Of a stretch of 64,000 bases of DNA, positions 8,913-16,974 are shown one piece after another. The notes under the pieces are model-generated. The model was not told the DNA's origin. It was given only the letters and a program-made list of their open reading frames with translations, and did no database searches. A program made the translations under genes and the position numbers. Every line of letters starts with the position of its first letter. Within the stretch, counting starts at the first letter, position 1. The stretch is taken from assembly GCF_003550065.1 (NCBI RefSeq), contig NZ_QXDC01000002.1, forward strand, positions 496,001 through 560,000. Direction: 5' to 3'. Source of the stretch: Hephaestia caeni (GTDB taxonomy: Bacteria; Pseudomonadota; Alphaproteobacteria; Sphingomonadales; Sphingomonadaceae).

Positions 8913-8978
8913 AATTGCGGACGGGTTAGCTCGGGCGGCTCTGATCCATCGAAGTTGGCTGCGACCATGTCCGCAATT
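8913..8978. repeat. Long inverted repeat downstream of manA
   Basis: AATTGCGGAC (8913-8922) is repeated in reverse complement as GTCCGCAATT (8969-8978), with partial matches (TCAG/CTGA) extending each arm; the loop is 46 bases. The arms are too far apart for a simple rho-independent terminator and no T-run follows. It could be the ends of a small non-autonomous mobile element or a transcript-processing hairpin. Confidence 0.4.
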
Positions 8979-9043
8979 CTGACAAGCGAGGTTGCGATTG
9001 GCCTCCGGCTGGGCGCTGCGACCGACCGGACTCCAGCGATCGA

Positions 9044-9619
9044 TCATGGGACTTTCTTTATTGTAGTCTGGGTTGGAACGGTTGACGCAGAGTGCTTCGG
9101 AGTAGGGCTGACGGGGCATGGCGCGGCGGCGGCTACCTTCGGCTTCGCGGCAAGCGGCAGCAGGTCAGCGGCCACCGCGACGGACAAGAAAAGGCTGCCC
9201 ACAAGCATCGAAATCCAAAGGATATATCGCGACACATAGAGATAGGGGAAACCCAGCGGGCGGCCGCCCGAGCGGATATAATTCTCATACCCCACTGGCC
9301 CGGTTGCCGGATGCAGCCGAGGCTCCAACTCTTCCTTGATGTAGCGCTCGAGTTGCTTGACCGAATTGTAGCGCGAAACCTGCCTTAGGAAGACGACGAC
9401 GCTGATCAGCACCGGCAAGATTAGGATCACGGTCAGACCCGCGTGGGTGAGCGCTTCATTGGTCAGCGACCAGGAGTAGATCGCGGCACAGGCCAGGGGA
9501 GCGATGGTTTCCGACCGGATGAGATCCTCACGCAGGAATTTGAGCCGGGCCTGCATCGCCTCATATTCGGTGATCAGGAAATTGGGCGCGGCCGGCGCTT
9601 GATCAGTAGTGGACGTCAT
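9044..9619 (-). CDS. Hypothetical membrane protein
   Basis: A 191-residue protein not assigned to a family. After a 30-residue cytosolic N-terminus with a helical stretch (YEAMQARLKFLREDLIR), it shows two close transmembrane helices (about residues 43-85, with LTVILILPVLISVVVFL), an amphipathic charged linker (VKQLERYIKEELEPRL) and a third helix (YILWISMLVGSLFLSVAVA). The C-terminal 35 residues are Ala/Pro/Thr-rich. ATG at 9619 is favoured over longer starts because upstream codons look non-coding. Monocistronic; neighbours give no clue to function. Confidence 0.65.
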   Translation of the reverse strand: MTSTTDQAPAAPNFLITEYEAMQARLKFLREDLIRSETIAPLACAAIYSWSLTNEALTHAGLTVILILPVLISVVVFLRQVSRYNSVKQLERYIKEELEPRLHPATGPVGYENYIRSGGRPLGFPYLYVSRYILWISMLVGSLFLSVAVAADLLPLAAKPKVAAAAPCPVSPTPKHSASTVPTQTTIKKVP

Positions 9620-9808
9620 GTCGATTAGCCTTTCCCCAACACGCCCGCGCTCGTTCAACTGACGAATCGAGTACACACGACTGGCGTCGAGGAACAACAA
9701 AAGTCACGCCCGGTCGAGTCAGATCGACGTGTCTTTGGCCTGCAACAAAATCGCACATTAATTGACGGGGTTACGATACTGTCGTTCAGTATAAATTGAG
9801 CCATATTG

Positions 9809-10025
9809 GCGCGATTGTAGAAAGGACGAGCATAACCGCCATCGGCGAAGGCATGGCGCAGCCACTGAAATCTCCGCGAGCACCAGCGGCGCGCCATCGC
9901 GGTCCTAGATGTCGGCGGTTTAGATCAAGGCGTGGACGAGATTGCCGTTGGTGTCGGTCTGGATGCGGGCCCTTCGACTTCGCTTGGGAGAGCCTCCAGT
10001 CCCGTGGTCTTTTTGCCCGCATCAT
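9809..10025 (-). pseudogene. IS5-type transposase remnant
   Basis: Minus-strand translation in shifting frames gives pieces typical of an IS5-family DDE transposase C-terminal half: IQTDTNGNLVHALI, then a stop, TADI, a stop, RDGAPLVLAEI, and in another frame WLRHAFADGGYA. At least two in-frame stops and one frameshift separate them, and neither the N-terminal half nor terminal inverted repeats were found. ATACTG/CAGTAT arms at 9776-9792 lie at the left border but are not clearly an element end. This marks past insertion in the accessory segment between the precursor operon and the capsule locus. Confidence 0.7.
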
Positions 10026-10097
10026 ATAAGCTAAAGTCGGCTACGGAATATCTCTGGGACTTGAGTCCTTGTGCGTGCTTAGCTCGATAGCGCGTCA

Positions 10098-11948
10098 TCA
10101 GCCATTTCGCAGCATCTGAGCTAATTCCGACACCACAGCCGCCTCGACTTCATCTCTTCGGATATGACGCAATAGAAGCTGGCGAGTGATCTCGCTGCGA
10201 TCCAATGCGCCGAAAAAATGATGGCCCTGTCCGATCTCACAGCCCAAACCCCGCAAACTTGCTGCCTGTTCAAGGGTCTCAATACGCGCGGCAATGACCT
10301 TCATGCCCAATGTCCTGCCGATATCCACGACGGATCGAACAATGGCACGACAGGCCTCCGAGGATTCAACCCTCGATGTGATCGGGTGATCAATTTTGAG
10401 GGCATCGACGGGAAATGAAAGCAGGTGGGTCAGCGAGGCATAGTCAGAACCAAAGTCGTCCAAAGCCAACCGCACCCCCAATTCTCTCAACTTGACGGTC
10501 GCATCCGCCAGAATCTGATTGCGCTCGCCAAGCGATGCCCTTTCGCGGAGTTCGAGGATCACGTACTCAAGAGGAAGATTTTCTGTCGCGCACGCCGATT
10601 CAATGTCCCGAGCAAGCGCACTGCCAAGCAGATCTGCCGCAGAGATGTTGAGCCCAACGTGTTGGAACGGGATACCGAGATCAATCCAACGCCGAACATC
10701 GGCAGCAACGATCGACAGCATCCGGCGCGTGATATCTGAAGCGATACGCGCATCTGTGAAAGCGTCATCAAACGATGCGGCTGGAATCACGTCGCCATCT
10801 ACTGTCTTCAATCGGCAGAGCGCCTCCACCCCAACAATCTTGGCCGTGTCGAGACAAACCAGAGGTTGATAATATGCATCGATGCGATGCTCACGCAGAG
10901 CCGCCGCAACCATACTGATCGTGGAAAGTCTGTCGAAAATTCGACTTCCAATATCCGGACTGTATCGGACGAAGCCTCCGCGCCCGATATCCTTTGCGTG
11001 ATAAAGCGCCAGGTCGGCGTGACGCTGCACCTGATCGGCTGTTTCGTCGGCTGCTAATGGCGATGCACCGCCCATCGTCGCTCGAGGCACCATCACATGG
11101 CCATCGCAATCGATCGGATGTTCGATTGCAGCGCGAATGTGCTCTGCGATGTGTTCAAGATTGTACGCGGCCTCCGGTGATTTCTGAAGCAGCACAGCGA
11201 ATTCATCTCCGCCGATGCGGAATGCAGGGTCTGGTTCGACGGCTTTGGAAAGGCGAGAAGCCACCTTTTGTATCAGAAGGTCGCCAGCATGATGGCCGAA
11301 CGTATCGTTCGTTGTCTTGAGGTTGTCGAGGTCGAGAAGCAGCAAAGCCCAGCTCGTCGGCTGCTTGCAGGACAGCTGGGACACCGCCTGTTTGAATCTC
11401 CCCTGATTTGGAAGGCCAGTAAGCGCGTCGATGTTCGCTTTCTGCTCCCGTTCGAACTGGCAATCATTCCGCTCAATGGCGATGCCACTAAGGCGCGCGC
11501 ATGTTTCAGCCATGAGTTGCTCGTCTGGGGTTAGTTCCCGGCTTTCGCGCAAATATACCCTAAAGGCCCCTTTCAGGAGACCGGCGCTATCATGGACGGG
11601 CACCGATAAATGCGACCGTAGCTCCATGGACGGCGATAGGTTGCGCACATGATACTCGCGGGAATCGGTTGCGCTTTCGGGCGCGAGGTCGATTTTGTGC
11701 ATAACCACAGCGGCTCCGCGCGGCTCGGCCTGCTCCCTCATCTGAACTCCGCTCTGAAGCGCCCCAGAGTTGTCTGAAGAAGCAGAGGTCGCAAGAGGAC
11801 GCAATTGGCCCTGCGGGTCCACACCAAGCACAGTACAAATCATGTTCGGGAATCGCTGGGATGGTGCTTCACAAATCTGCTCAAGGATCATTGAGAGGGG
11901 AGCGTTGGTTGCGATCAATTCAAGTATACCGACACGAAATTGGAGCAT
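10098..11948 (-). CDS. GAF-GGDEF-EAL cyclic-di-GMP signalling protein
   Basis: A 616-residue cytosolic protein with an N-terminal GAF-like sensor (residues 1-160), a diguanylate cyclase domain (160-335) and a phosphodiesterase domain (345-600). The cyclase has the intact signature FRIGGDEFAVLLQ, but the RxxD inhibitory site five residues before it reads VEPD, so product inhibition is probably lost. In the EAL domain, EALCR, LNIS, LELRE, LALDDFG, LKID and GCEIGQG are conserved, but the motif normally AEGVET reads AARIET, replacing a glutamate implicated in catalysis. It may therefore make rather than degrade the messenger. It is a natural link between surface structures and lifestyle switching, but that is inference. 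Confidence 0.88.
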   Translation of the reverse strand: MLQFRVGILELIATNAPLSMILEQICEAPSQRFPNMICTVLGVDPQGQLRPLATSASSDNSGALQSGVQMREQAEPRGAAVVMHKIDLAPESATDSREYHVRNLSPSMELRSHLSVPVHDSAGLLKGAFRVYLRESRELTPDEQLMAETCARLSGIAIERNDCQFEREQKANIDALTGLPNQGRFKQAVSQLSCKQPTSWALLLLDLDNLKTTNDTFGHHAGDLLIQKVASRLSKAVEPDPAFRIGGDEFAVLLQKSPEAAYNLEHIAEHIRAAIEHPIDCDGHVMVPRATMGGASPLAADETADQVQRHADLALYHAKDIGRGGFVRYSPDIGSRIFDRLSTISMVAAALREHRIDAYYQPLVCLDTAKIVGVEALCRLKTVDGDVIPAASFDDAFTDARIASDITRRMLSIVAADVRRWIDLGIPFQHVGLNISAADLLGSALARDIESACATENLPLEYVILELRERASLGERNQILADATVKLRELGVRLALDDFGSDYASLTHLLSFPVDALKIDHPITSRVESSEACRAIVRSVVDIGRTLGMKVIAARIETLEQAASLRGLGCEIGQGHHFFGALDRSEITRQLLLRHIRRDEVEAAVVSELAQMLRNG

Positions 11949-11960
11949 AAACGTCTCGAA

Positions 11961-11978
11961 GTTGAGAATATTCTCAAC
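11961..11978. promoter_or_regulatory. Perfect 18-bp palindrome upstream of the GGDEF-EAL gene
   Basis: GTTGAGAATATTCTCAAC is its own reverse complement and ends 13 bases before the ATG of the leftward GGDEF-EAL gene at 11948. It could be an operator or, in RNA, a hairpin masking the start. The upstream codons in the same frame read VENILNFETF and look protein-like, so the palindrome might instead be leftover coding sequence; an in-frame stop near 12027 and no start codon between argue against an extended gene. Confidence 0.45.
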
Positions 11979-12082
11979 AATATTATCGTGATCGCGTAGA
12001 GGAGTGCTGACCGGAGAGCATGAATTTCAGTTTAATCATCCATTATGGATGGACATGCATGACCGCCCCCATTCAAGGCGAT

Positions 12083-12364
12083 TCACTCGACCAATCCGCG
12101 CTGACCTAGTGTGCGTGGTCGAAGCGCTATGTCCATTTTTGTCGCTGGATCAATTCGACTGAGAGCAGCCTGGGTTAAGTCTTGCTCACTCCAGTTGACC
12201 GAATCATGGCCCTGCATGAGCTGTTGCCTTGTTCGAACGTATGTCTCGGCGTCTTGCAGACGCCCCAAAGGCCCCGGAAACGCAGGAGCGATTGAAGCGC
12301 TTCGCCTTTCTCGCGCTGTCAGTATTGCCTGTTGTCCGGAAGGAACCCATCGACCGTGCAGCAT
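12083..12364 (-). CDS. Small hypothetical protein downstream of Fic gene
   Basis: A 93-residue reading frame, same direction as and 49 bases after the Fic gene. It has no recognised family, signal peptide or membrane segment; it is basic at the N-terminus and contains RLQDAETYVRTRQQLMQG and VNWSEQDLTQAALSRID, which look like helices. A near-perfect palindrome lies 5 bases before its ATG. It may be a Fic partner or an unrelated relic; the case for a real gene rests on composition and context only. Confidence 0.35.
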   Translation of the reverse strand: MLHGRWVPSGQQAILTARERRSASIAPAFPGPLGRLQDAETYVRTRQQLMQGHDSVNWSEQDLTQAALSRIDPATKMDIALRPRTLGQRGLVE

Positions 12365-12369
12365 AGATG

Positions 12370-12388
12370 TATCTACACTGTTGATACG
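12370..12388. promoter_or_regulatory. 19-bp near-perfect palindrome between Fic gene and small ORF
   Basis: GTATCTACACTGTTGATAC pairs with itself except for one position either side of the centre. It lies in the 49-base gap between the Fic stop at 12414 and the small ORF start at 12364, covering where a ribosome-binding site would be. Either an operator or a transcript hairpin; there is no T-run for a terminator. Confidence 0.4.
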
Positions 12389-12413
12389 GCCATCTGCTCA
12401 GCAGGCCATATGT

Positions 12414-13595
12414 TTAGGCGGCCGTGGGGAGCGGGTCGGTCCCCTCGCTCAAGATGGCGAGATATCGTCGGTAGCTGAACACGCGCCCTCGTTTGCGCCC
12501 TGTGATTTCCTCGACGATACCAAATCGCTCCAGATCGACGAGCGCAGCATTGACCGTGGGCGCTGAGAGACCTGTTTTTTGAACAAGCTGATTGGCCGTC
12601 AGGAACGGGTTTTGCTGAAACAGATCGTGGATACGCAGCGCGGAGCCTGCCCGGTCACTGTCTGTCGTAATCCGCTCGCGGTCTTCCTTGAACAGATCGA
12701 CGATCCGCGTGGCTGCATCGAACGCCTGATTAGCCGTATCCGCAACGCCGGTGAGAAAGAAGTCGAGCCAGGCTTCCCATGCCCCGTGCTCGCGCACTTC
12801 CTGAAGCAGGCGGTAATAGTCGGCGCGATGCGTTTTAAGGTAGAGGCTCAGATAGAGCAGCGGCTTGCGCAGCACACCGTTGACGCAGAGGTACAGCGTC
12901 ACCAACAAGCGACCGATCCTGCCATTGCCATCAAGGAACGGGTGGATGGTCTCGAATTGGACGTGCAGCAGCCCGGCCTTGATCAGGGCGGGCAGACGCG
13001 AACCGTCCTCGTGCATGAAGCGCTCAAGCGCATCGAGACATGCATCCATCTCTGTCGGCGGTGGCGGCACGAATAGTGCGTTGCGTGGACGTGAACCACC
13101 GATCCAGTTCTGAGACCGCCGAAACTCGCCGGGATTTTTCGTGCCGCCGCGCCCGCTTTGCAACAGTCGCTCATGCATCTCGCGGATCAGACGTAGTGAC
13201 AGCGGCAGGTTTTCGAGACGCTCCAGCCCATACATCATCGCATCGACATAGTTCGACACTTCACGAATGTCGTCGATCGGCTGGCCAGCCTGCGCCTCGG
13301 TTTCGAAGCGGAGCAGGTCCGAAAGAGTCGATTGTGTGCCCTCTATCTGGGATGAAAGGACGGCTTCCTTCCGCACGTACATATAGAGGAACAGTTCTTG
13401 GCGCGGCAGCAGCATAGTGATGCCGTCCAGGCGCCCCAAGGCACGTTCCGCCAGACTTAGCCGCTCCAGAAGGGCCAGCACATCAATCGGCGGCTGCGGC
13501 GGTAGCGGGGGTGGTACGAAGCCGCGCACGATCTCGCCCGCAACGGGGGTCTCGACAAAGCGGCCTAGCCGGATATTGGATGCTGATTCGGACAT
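12414..13595 (-). CDS. Fic-domain protein with C-terminal winged helix
   Basis: A 393-residue protein of the Fic family, which usually transfers AMP to target hydroxyl groups. The active-site motif is intact (IHPFLDGNGRIGRLL, about residues 215-230). An N-terminal inhibitory-helix motif of the S/TxxxEG type is visible (SSQIEGT, about residue 80), so it is self-inhibited (class II). The C-terminal 90 residues form a winged helix (PFLTANQLVQKTGLSAPTVN), implying DNA binding or autoregulation. Length and layout match the widespread chromosomal Fic-wHTH proteins. No separate antitoxin is adjacent. Repeated TATTTAAG sites directly upstream fit control by its own DNA-binding domain. Confidence 0.9.
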   Translation of the reverse strand: MSESASNIRLGRFVETPVAGEIVRGFVPPPLPPQPPIDVLALLERLSLAERALGRLDGITMLLPRQELFLYMYVRKEAVLSSQIEGTQSTLSDLLRFETEAQAGQPIDDIREVSNYVDAMMYGLERLENLPLSLRLIREMHERLLQSGRGGTKNPGEFRRSQNWIGGSRPRNALFVPPPPTEMDACLDALERFMHEDGSRLPALIKAGLLHVQFETIHPFLDGNGRIGRLLVTLYLCVNGVLRKPLLYLSLYLKTHRADYYRLLQEVREHGAWEAWLDFFLTGVADTANQAFDAATRIVDLFKEDRERITTDSDRAGSALRIHDLFQQNPFLTANQLVQKTGLSAPTVNAALVDLERFGIVEEITGRKRGRVFSYRRYLAILSEGTDPLPTAA

Positions 13596-13617
13596 GCCCC
13601 ACTATGCGGGAGCAGCC

Positions 13618-13680
13618 TTATTTAAGCAATGAGCCATTGGCTTAAATAGCGTCTCAACTAAGATAAGCGCACTTAAATAA
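13618..13680. promoter_or_regulatory. Repeated TTATTTAAG sites upstream of the Fic gene
   Basis: TATTTAAGC (13619-13627) and GCTTAAATA (13640-13648) form a perfect 9-base inverted repeat with a 12-base spacer; a third half-site CTTAAATAA lies at 13672-13680. The first pair sits 23-53 bases upstream of the Fic ATG at 13595, an ideal repressor position. The AT-rich core could also overlap the promoter -10 region. Confidence 0.5.
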
Positions 13681-13814
13681 CCGTCGACACCATCATTCTG
13701 AGGGATACGCCCTCCGCGGACGACGGTAGCCACGAATTCGTGTAGCCGCCGTCTCATATGCGAGAGCTGTCATCACCACCGGCGATCGACTGTGCGGGAA
13801 TGCAAGACAGCATC

Positions 13815-14399
13815 CTATGGCTGCTGTTGTTCGGGCAACCGCTCACGATCGAAATTGAAGCTTTGAAGCTTTGCATCAAGCCCCTTCACGACATCGGCAG
13901 TAAGGTCGTTAGCAAAATTGCCGCCCAGCGATGCGTTCCGATCGAGCAGCAGCCCGCATTTCCTACTCGTATAGGCTTGCGCGATGACCGGCTGCACCTC
14001 GGTTGAAATGCGTTCCATGGCCTTGGCCCGCGTTGCGTCAATTTCACGGCTGTTGTGGGCCGCCTTGCGCTGAAGAGCCGTCCAGCGGGTAGCGAGTCCG
14101 TCACGCTTTTGTTTGGTCTGCGCGTTGTCCGGCTGACCTTCCAGCGATTTTACCTCGGCCTCCAATGGGGTGCGTTGCTGGTCGATTTCGGCCTGTGCCG
14201 TTCGTGTCAATTCGGCCAAGCGCGTGGTGGCCGCTTTCGCCACAGCCGCGTTCGCGAAGATCGCTTCGCGTGACAAGAGACAAATGCCGGGGATCACAGG
14301 TCCACCGAGGCCTTGCGCAGGCGTCGGTGTTTGCGCCGCGAGAGATACAGGAGCCGCACCGGCGGCAAGGAAAGCGAGAATCGTGGAAAACCGAGACAT
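13815..14399 (-). CDS. OmpH/Skp-family periplasmic protein
   Basis: A 194-residue exported protein. Residues 1-22 are a signal peptide ending AAQ. The body is strongly helical and charged (residues 55-135: TRLAELTRTAQAEIDQQ, LEAEVKSLEG), as in the Skp/OmpH tentacle coiled coil, and the C-terminus has a conserved-looking VVKGLDAKLQSF. Skp-type proteins hold outer-membrane proteins in the periplasm. It follows the SapC-family gene by only 2 bases, in the same direction. It is unlike the housekeeping skp context (bamA, lpxD), so this is probably an accessory paralogue. Confidence 0.75.
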   Translation of the reverse strand: MSRFSTILAFLAAGAAPVSLAAQTPTPAQGLGGPVIPGICLLSREAIFANAAVAKAATTRLAELTRTAQAEIDQQRTPLEAEVKSLEGQPDNAQTKQKRDGLATRWTALQRKAAHNSREIDATRAKAMERISTEVQPVIAQAYTSRKCGLLLDRNASLGGNFANDLTADVVKGLDAKLQSFNFDRERLPEQQQP

Positions 14400-14401
14400 T
14401 G

Positions 14402-15187
14402 TCAGTCCTTCTCATGAATTTGAAGGGCATCGCCAACGACCGCCGGCGCCCCCTCTTTTGGTTCTGGAGTTTTGCGCGACAAAAGCTCAGGGAATAGGTC
14501 GATCGAAGTAAGATGCAGGGTGATGAGCCCCAACCACCCACGAGCATTCCACTCTGCCAACGTTGGCCCATCGAGCGCTGAAAAGCGCTCAGCGTCCACC
14601 ACCTTGAAGCCGTCACGCGCAATATTACGCCCATCGGGCAGAACAATCCCGACCTGCCGCTCTACGAGCAAATCACGGCCATCGAGCGCTCGCATGAACG
14701 CCACGGTGGCTTCGACTTCGCCGCGGAATGCCTCGCAGAAGGCCAGCGCACGCTCCGTCATCATCGCCGGCCGACCATTTTCGAAAAGGGGCTGACCTTC
14801 GTCTTCGACGAGACCGTCACATTCAAAATCGATACCCAGGATGTAACGGTCAGTCTCTTCAATCCGAAGGAAACCGAACGGATATCGGCGTGCGTAGGCG
14901 GGAATATAGATTCCTTCCGCCCAATTCCCTTCGTTAAGGAATGCGTTGCGACCATCGAGCCCTAGAATTGCGTGTGGGGTGCCATCGGCGCTGGCGAAGA
15001 CTATGGGATAGTGCCGCGCCGCTCGCCCGAACTCGCTGACCACAATGGGAATAGAGGGTGTTTCAGCGGTGAAGGAATAGTCACCTTCCTTGAGCCGCAA
15101 CCCCGAATGGAGGGTCACGTCAAGCGGCCGCAGGGAACGGTAGAACAGCGGCTGGGTCGGCTGGGGGCTCGTTTCGGGTGCGGCCAT
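14402..15187 (-). CDS. SapC-family protein
   Basis: A 261-residue protein resembling the SapC family of alphaproteobacteria: YRSLRPLDVTLHSGLRL near the N-terminus, VVSEFGRAARHYPIVFA, then ILGLDGRNAFLNEGNWAEGIYIPAYARRYPF and a C-terminal SIDLFPELLSRK. Function is unestablished; members occur beside surface-layer or outer-membrane genes. No clear signal peptide is seen from ATG at 15187. It forms a two-gene unit with the OmpH-like gene downstream. It is transcribed away from kpsC, with 233 bases between the two start codons. Confidence 0.75.
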   Translation of the reverse strand: MAAPETSPQPTQPLFYRSLRPLDVTLHSGLRLKEGDYSFTAETPSIPIVVSEFGRAARHYPIVFASADGTPHAILGLDGRNAFLNEGNWAEGIYIPAYARRYPFGFLRIEETDRYILGIDFECDGLVEDEGQPLFENGRPAMMTERALAFCEAFRGEVEATVAFMRALDGRDLLVERQVGIVLPDGRNIARDGFKVVDAERFSALDGPTLAEWNARGWLGLITLHLTSIDLFPELLSRKTPEPKEGAPAVVGDALQIHEKD

Positions 15188-15420
15188 GGCTGGTCTCTCG
15201 ATTCGCTCTGCGCAGTCAGCGAAGATCCACTGGCTGTTGGCAGCGTTCCTAACGGGGCAATCGCGCACTAACTATTGTGGACTCCCGCAATTTAACCGGC
15301 ACCCATTTTCGACGATACTCCGCCCAGCGCATTCGGGAGTGCGCATCAGGCAGGGTGGACAGTGCAATTCTGATCAGCGAGCGCATTGCGGGTTTCGGGC
15401 AAAACCGAAGATGGGGCGGC

Positions 15421-16974
15421 ATGTTAGCCAGTCGCCGGCCGGTGCTGCGCGCACCTCCTTTCCCTGGCTCCAAGCCAGTTGGACGGCCGGCACTGCGGAA
15501 GCCCGGCCAACTGACCGCATCATATTCACATACCATCGATATTAATGAGATTTCCGCACAAATTGCCAAGGCGCGGGTGGGTGGAGATTTCTGGCAGCCG
15601 TCCCCATCACGGCCAACCAATCCACGGCCGTCAGTCGCAATGGAACGGCCCTCTCTCACCTTCGATCCATGGCCAATGATTGAAGAGAGCCAGCCAATCA
15701 TTGCCGCCAGCGGCACCGAGATGGCGTTGCTTGCCGCCGCCGCTGGATGCGCAGTGCTGCGCCCAGGAGACCGTCGGCCATACCCGCGCGACAATCTGTT
15801 GGGCAACCTCCTCCATCGCCTTGTTGCGTTCGACTATTTCGATCCGTGGAATGGGCAGCCGATCTCGATTGCTGCGTGGATAGACATTCTCGCAGAGTGG
15901 CGGCGCACGATCGATCGAAATCGTGAGATTGCCGTAGTGTGCGGCATTGCGGCTTGGAAGCGCTCTGCCCTGGCTACACATCTTTGGTCCGGCAAGGCGC
16001 CGACATTTACAAAGACACCTCCGGAAGGACCCTCCCCGCCTGGAAAAAATGTCGCCGTCTGGCCGTCCCGTGTTTCTCCAGCGGACCGCGACCGGGTTCG
16101 CGCCGACGATGGCCTGATCGTCCAGATCGAAGACGGTTTTATCCGTTCCGCCGGACTTGGCTCACGGTTGGTTCCTCCTTGTTCCATCGTGGTCGATTGG
16201 TCGGGTATCTACTACGATCCTCGTGAGACGAGCGACCTCGAAACCCTCCTTTCCAGCGCCGAGCTCGGAGCGGATTTGTGCCGTCGCGCGGCAAACCTCA
16301 TCCAATTTCTCTCGCGCCATGGAATTACAAAATATGGTAGCGAGCGTGGCACCTTGCTCAGCCTGTCTGACAGGAGGCGCAAAGTGCTCGTTGCCGGGCA
16401 AGTGGCCGACGATCGAAGTGTTCGGCTGGGCCGCGCGGATGTCACGAATTCGCTCGACTTGTTGCGACGTGTTCGCGAGATCGAAACTGACGCCTACATC
16501 ATCTTCAAACCGCACCCTGATGTGGTTGCTGGCCTACGCCCAGGGCACGTTCCCGTGAGTGAGGCCGCGCGCTATGTCGACCTCGTCCTGCCGGACGCGT
16601 CGATCGATGATTTGCTCAACAACGTGGACGCCGTTCATGTCCTGACGTCACTGACAGGCTTTGAAGCTTTGCTCCGCGGTCGCGAGGTGATCACACACGG
16701 GCAGCCCTTTTACGCCGGGTGGGGCCTCACACGCGATCTTGCTGAACCCATCGCCCGCCGCAACCGTGTTCTGACACTCGAGCAGCTCGTTGCCGCGACC
16801 CTCATTCTTTACCCGCGATATTTTGATCCAGTGACCGGCTTGCCATGCCCGCCCGAAGTTCTCTCCCAGCGCTTTTCGGTCGGCTCGATGCCCAAACCCG
16901 GCTTCCTTCAGGTGTTTCGTTCGATTCAGGGCCGATTGAACCTCGTTCGACGCAAGCAGGCCATGCTCCAATGA
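15421..16974 (+). CDS. kpsC: Capsule beta-Kdo transferase KpsC, N-terminally reduced
   Basis: A 517-residue protein (from ATG 15421; GTG at 15277 is possible) that should add beta-Kdo to the phosphatidylglycerol-linked terminus of the capsule. The C-terminal glycosyltransferase module is complete: QIEDGFIRSAGLGS, VVDWSGIYYDP, LVAGQVADDRSVRLG, IIFKPHPDV, TSLTGFEALLRG and PFYAGWGLT. Canonical KpsC of about 670 residues has two such modules. Here only the tail end of the first remains (ASGTEMALLAAAAGCAV, FDYFDPWNG, GIAAWKR). The last 4 bases overlap kpsS. It may thus add a single linkage type, or a separate enzyme may do the other. Confidence 0.85.
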   Translation: MLASRRPVLRAPPFPGSKPVGRPALRKPGQLTASYSHTIDINEISAQIAKARVGGDFWQPSPSRPTNPRPSVAMERPSLTFDPWPMIEESQPIIAASGTEMALLAAAAGCAVLRPGDRRPYPRDNLLGNLLHRLVAFDYFDPWNGQPISIAAWIDILAEWRRTIDRNREIAVVCGIAAWKRSALATHLWSGKAPTFTKTPPEGPSPPGKNVAVWPSRVSPADRDRVRADDGLIVQIEDGFIRSAGLGSRLVPPCSIVVDWSGIYYDPRETSDLETLLSSAELGADLCRRAANLIQFLSRHGITKYGSERGTLLSLSDRRRKVLVAGQVADDRSVRLGRADVTNSLDLLRRVREIETDAYIIFKPHPDVVAGLRPGHVPVSEAARYVDLVLPDASIDDLLNNVDAVHVLTSLTGFEALLRGREVITHGQPFYAGWGLTRDLAEPIARRNRVLTLEQLVAATLILYPRYFDPVTGLPCPPEVLSQRFSVGSMPKPGFLQVFRSIQGRLNLVRRKQAMLQ

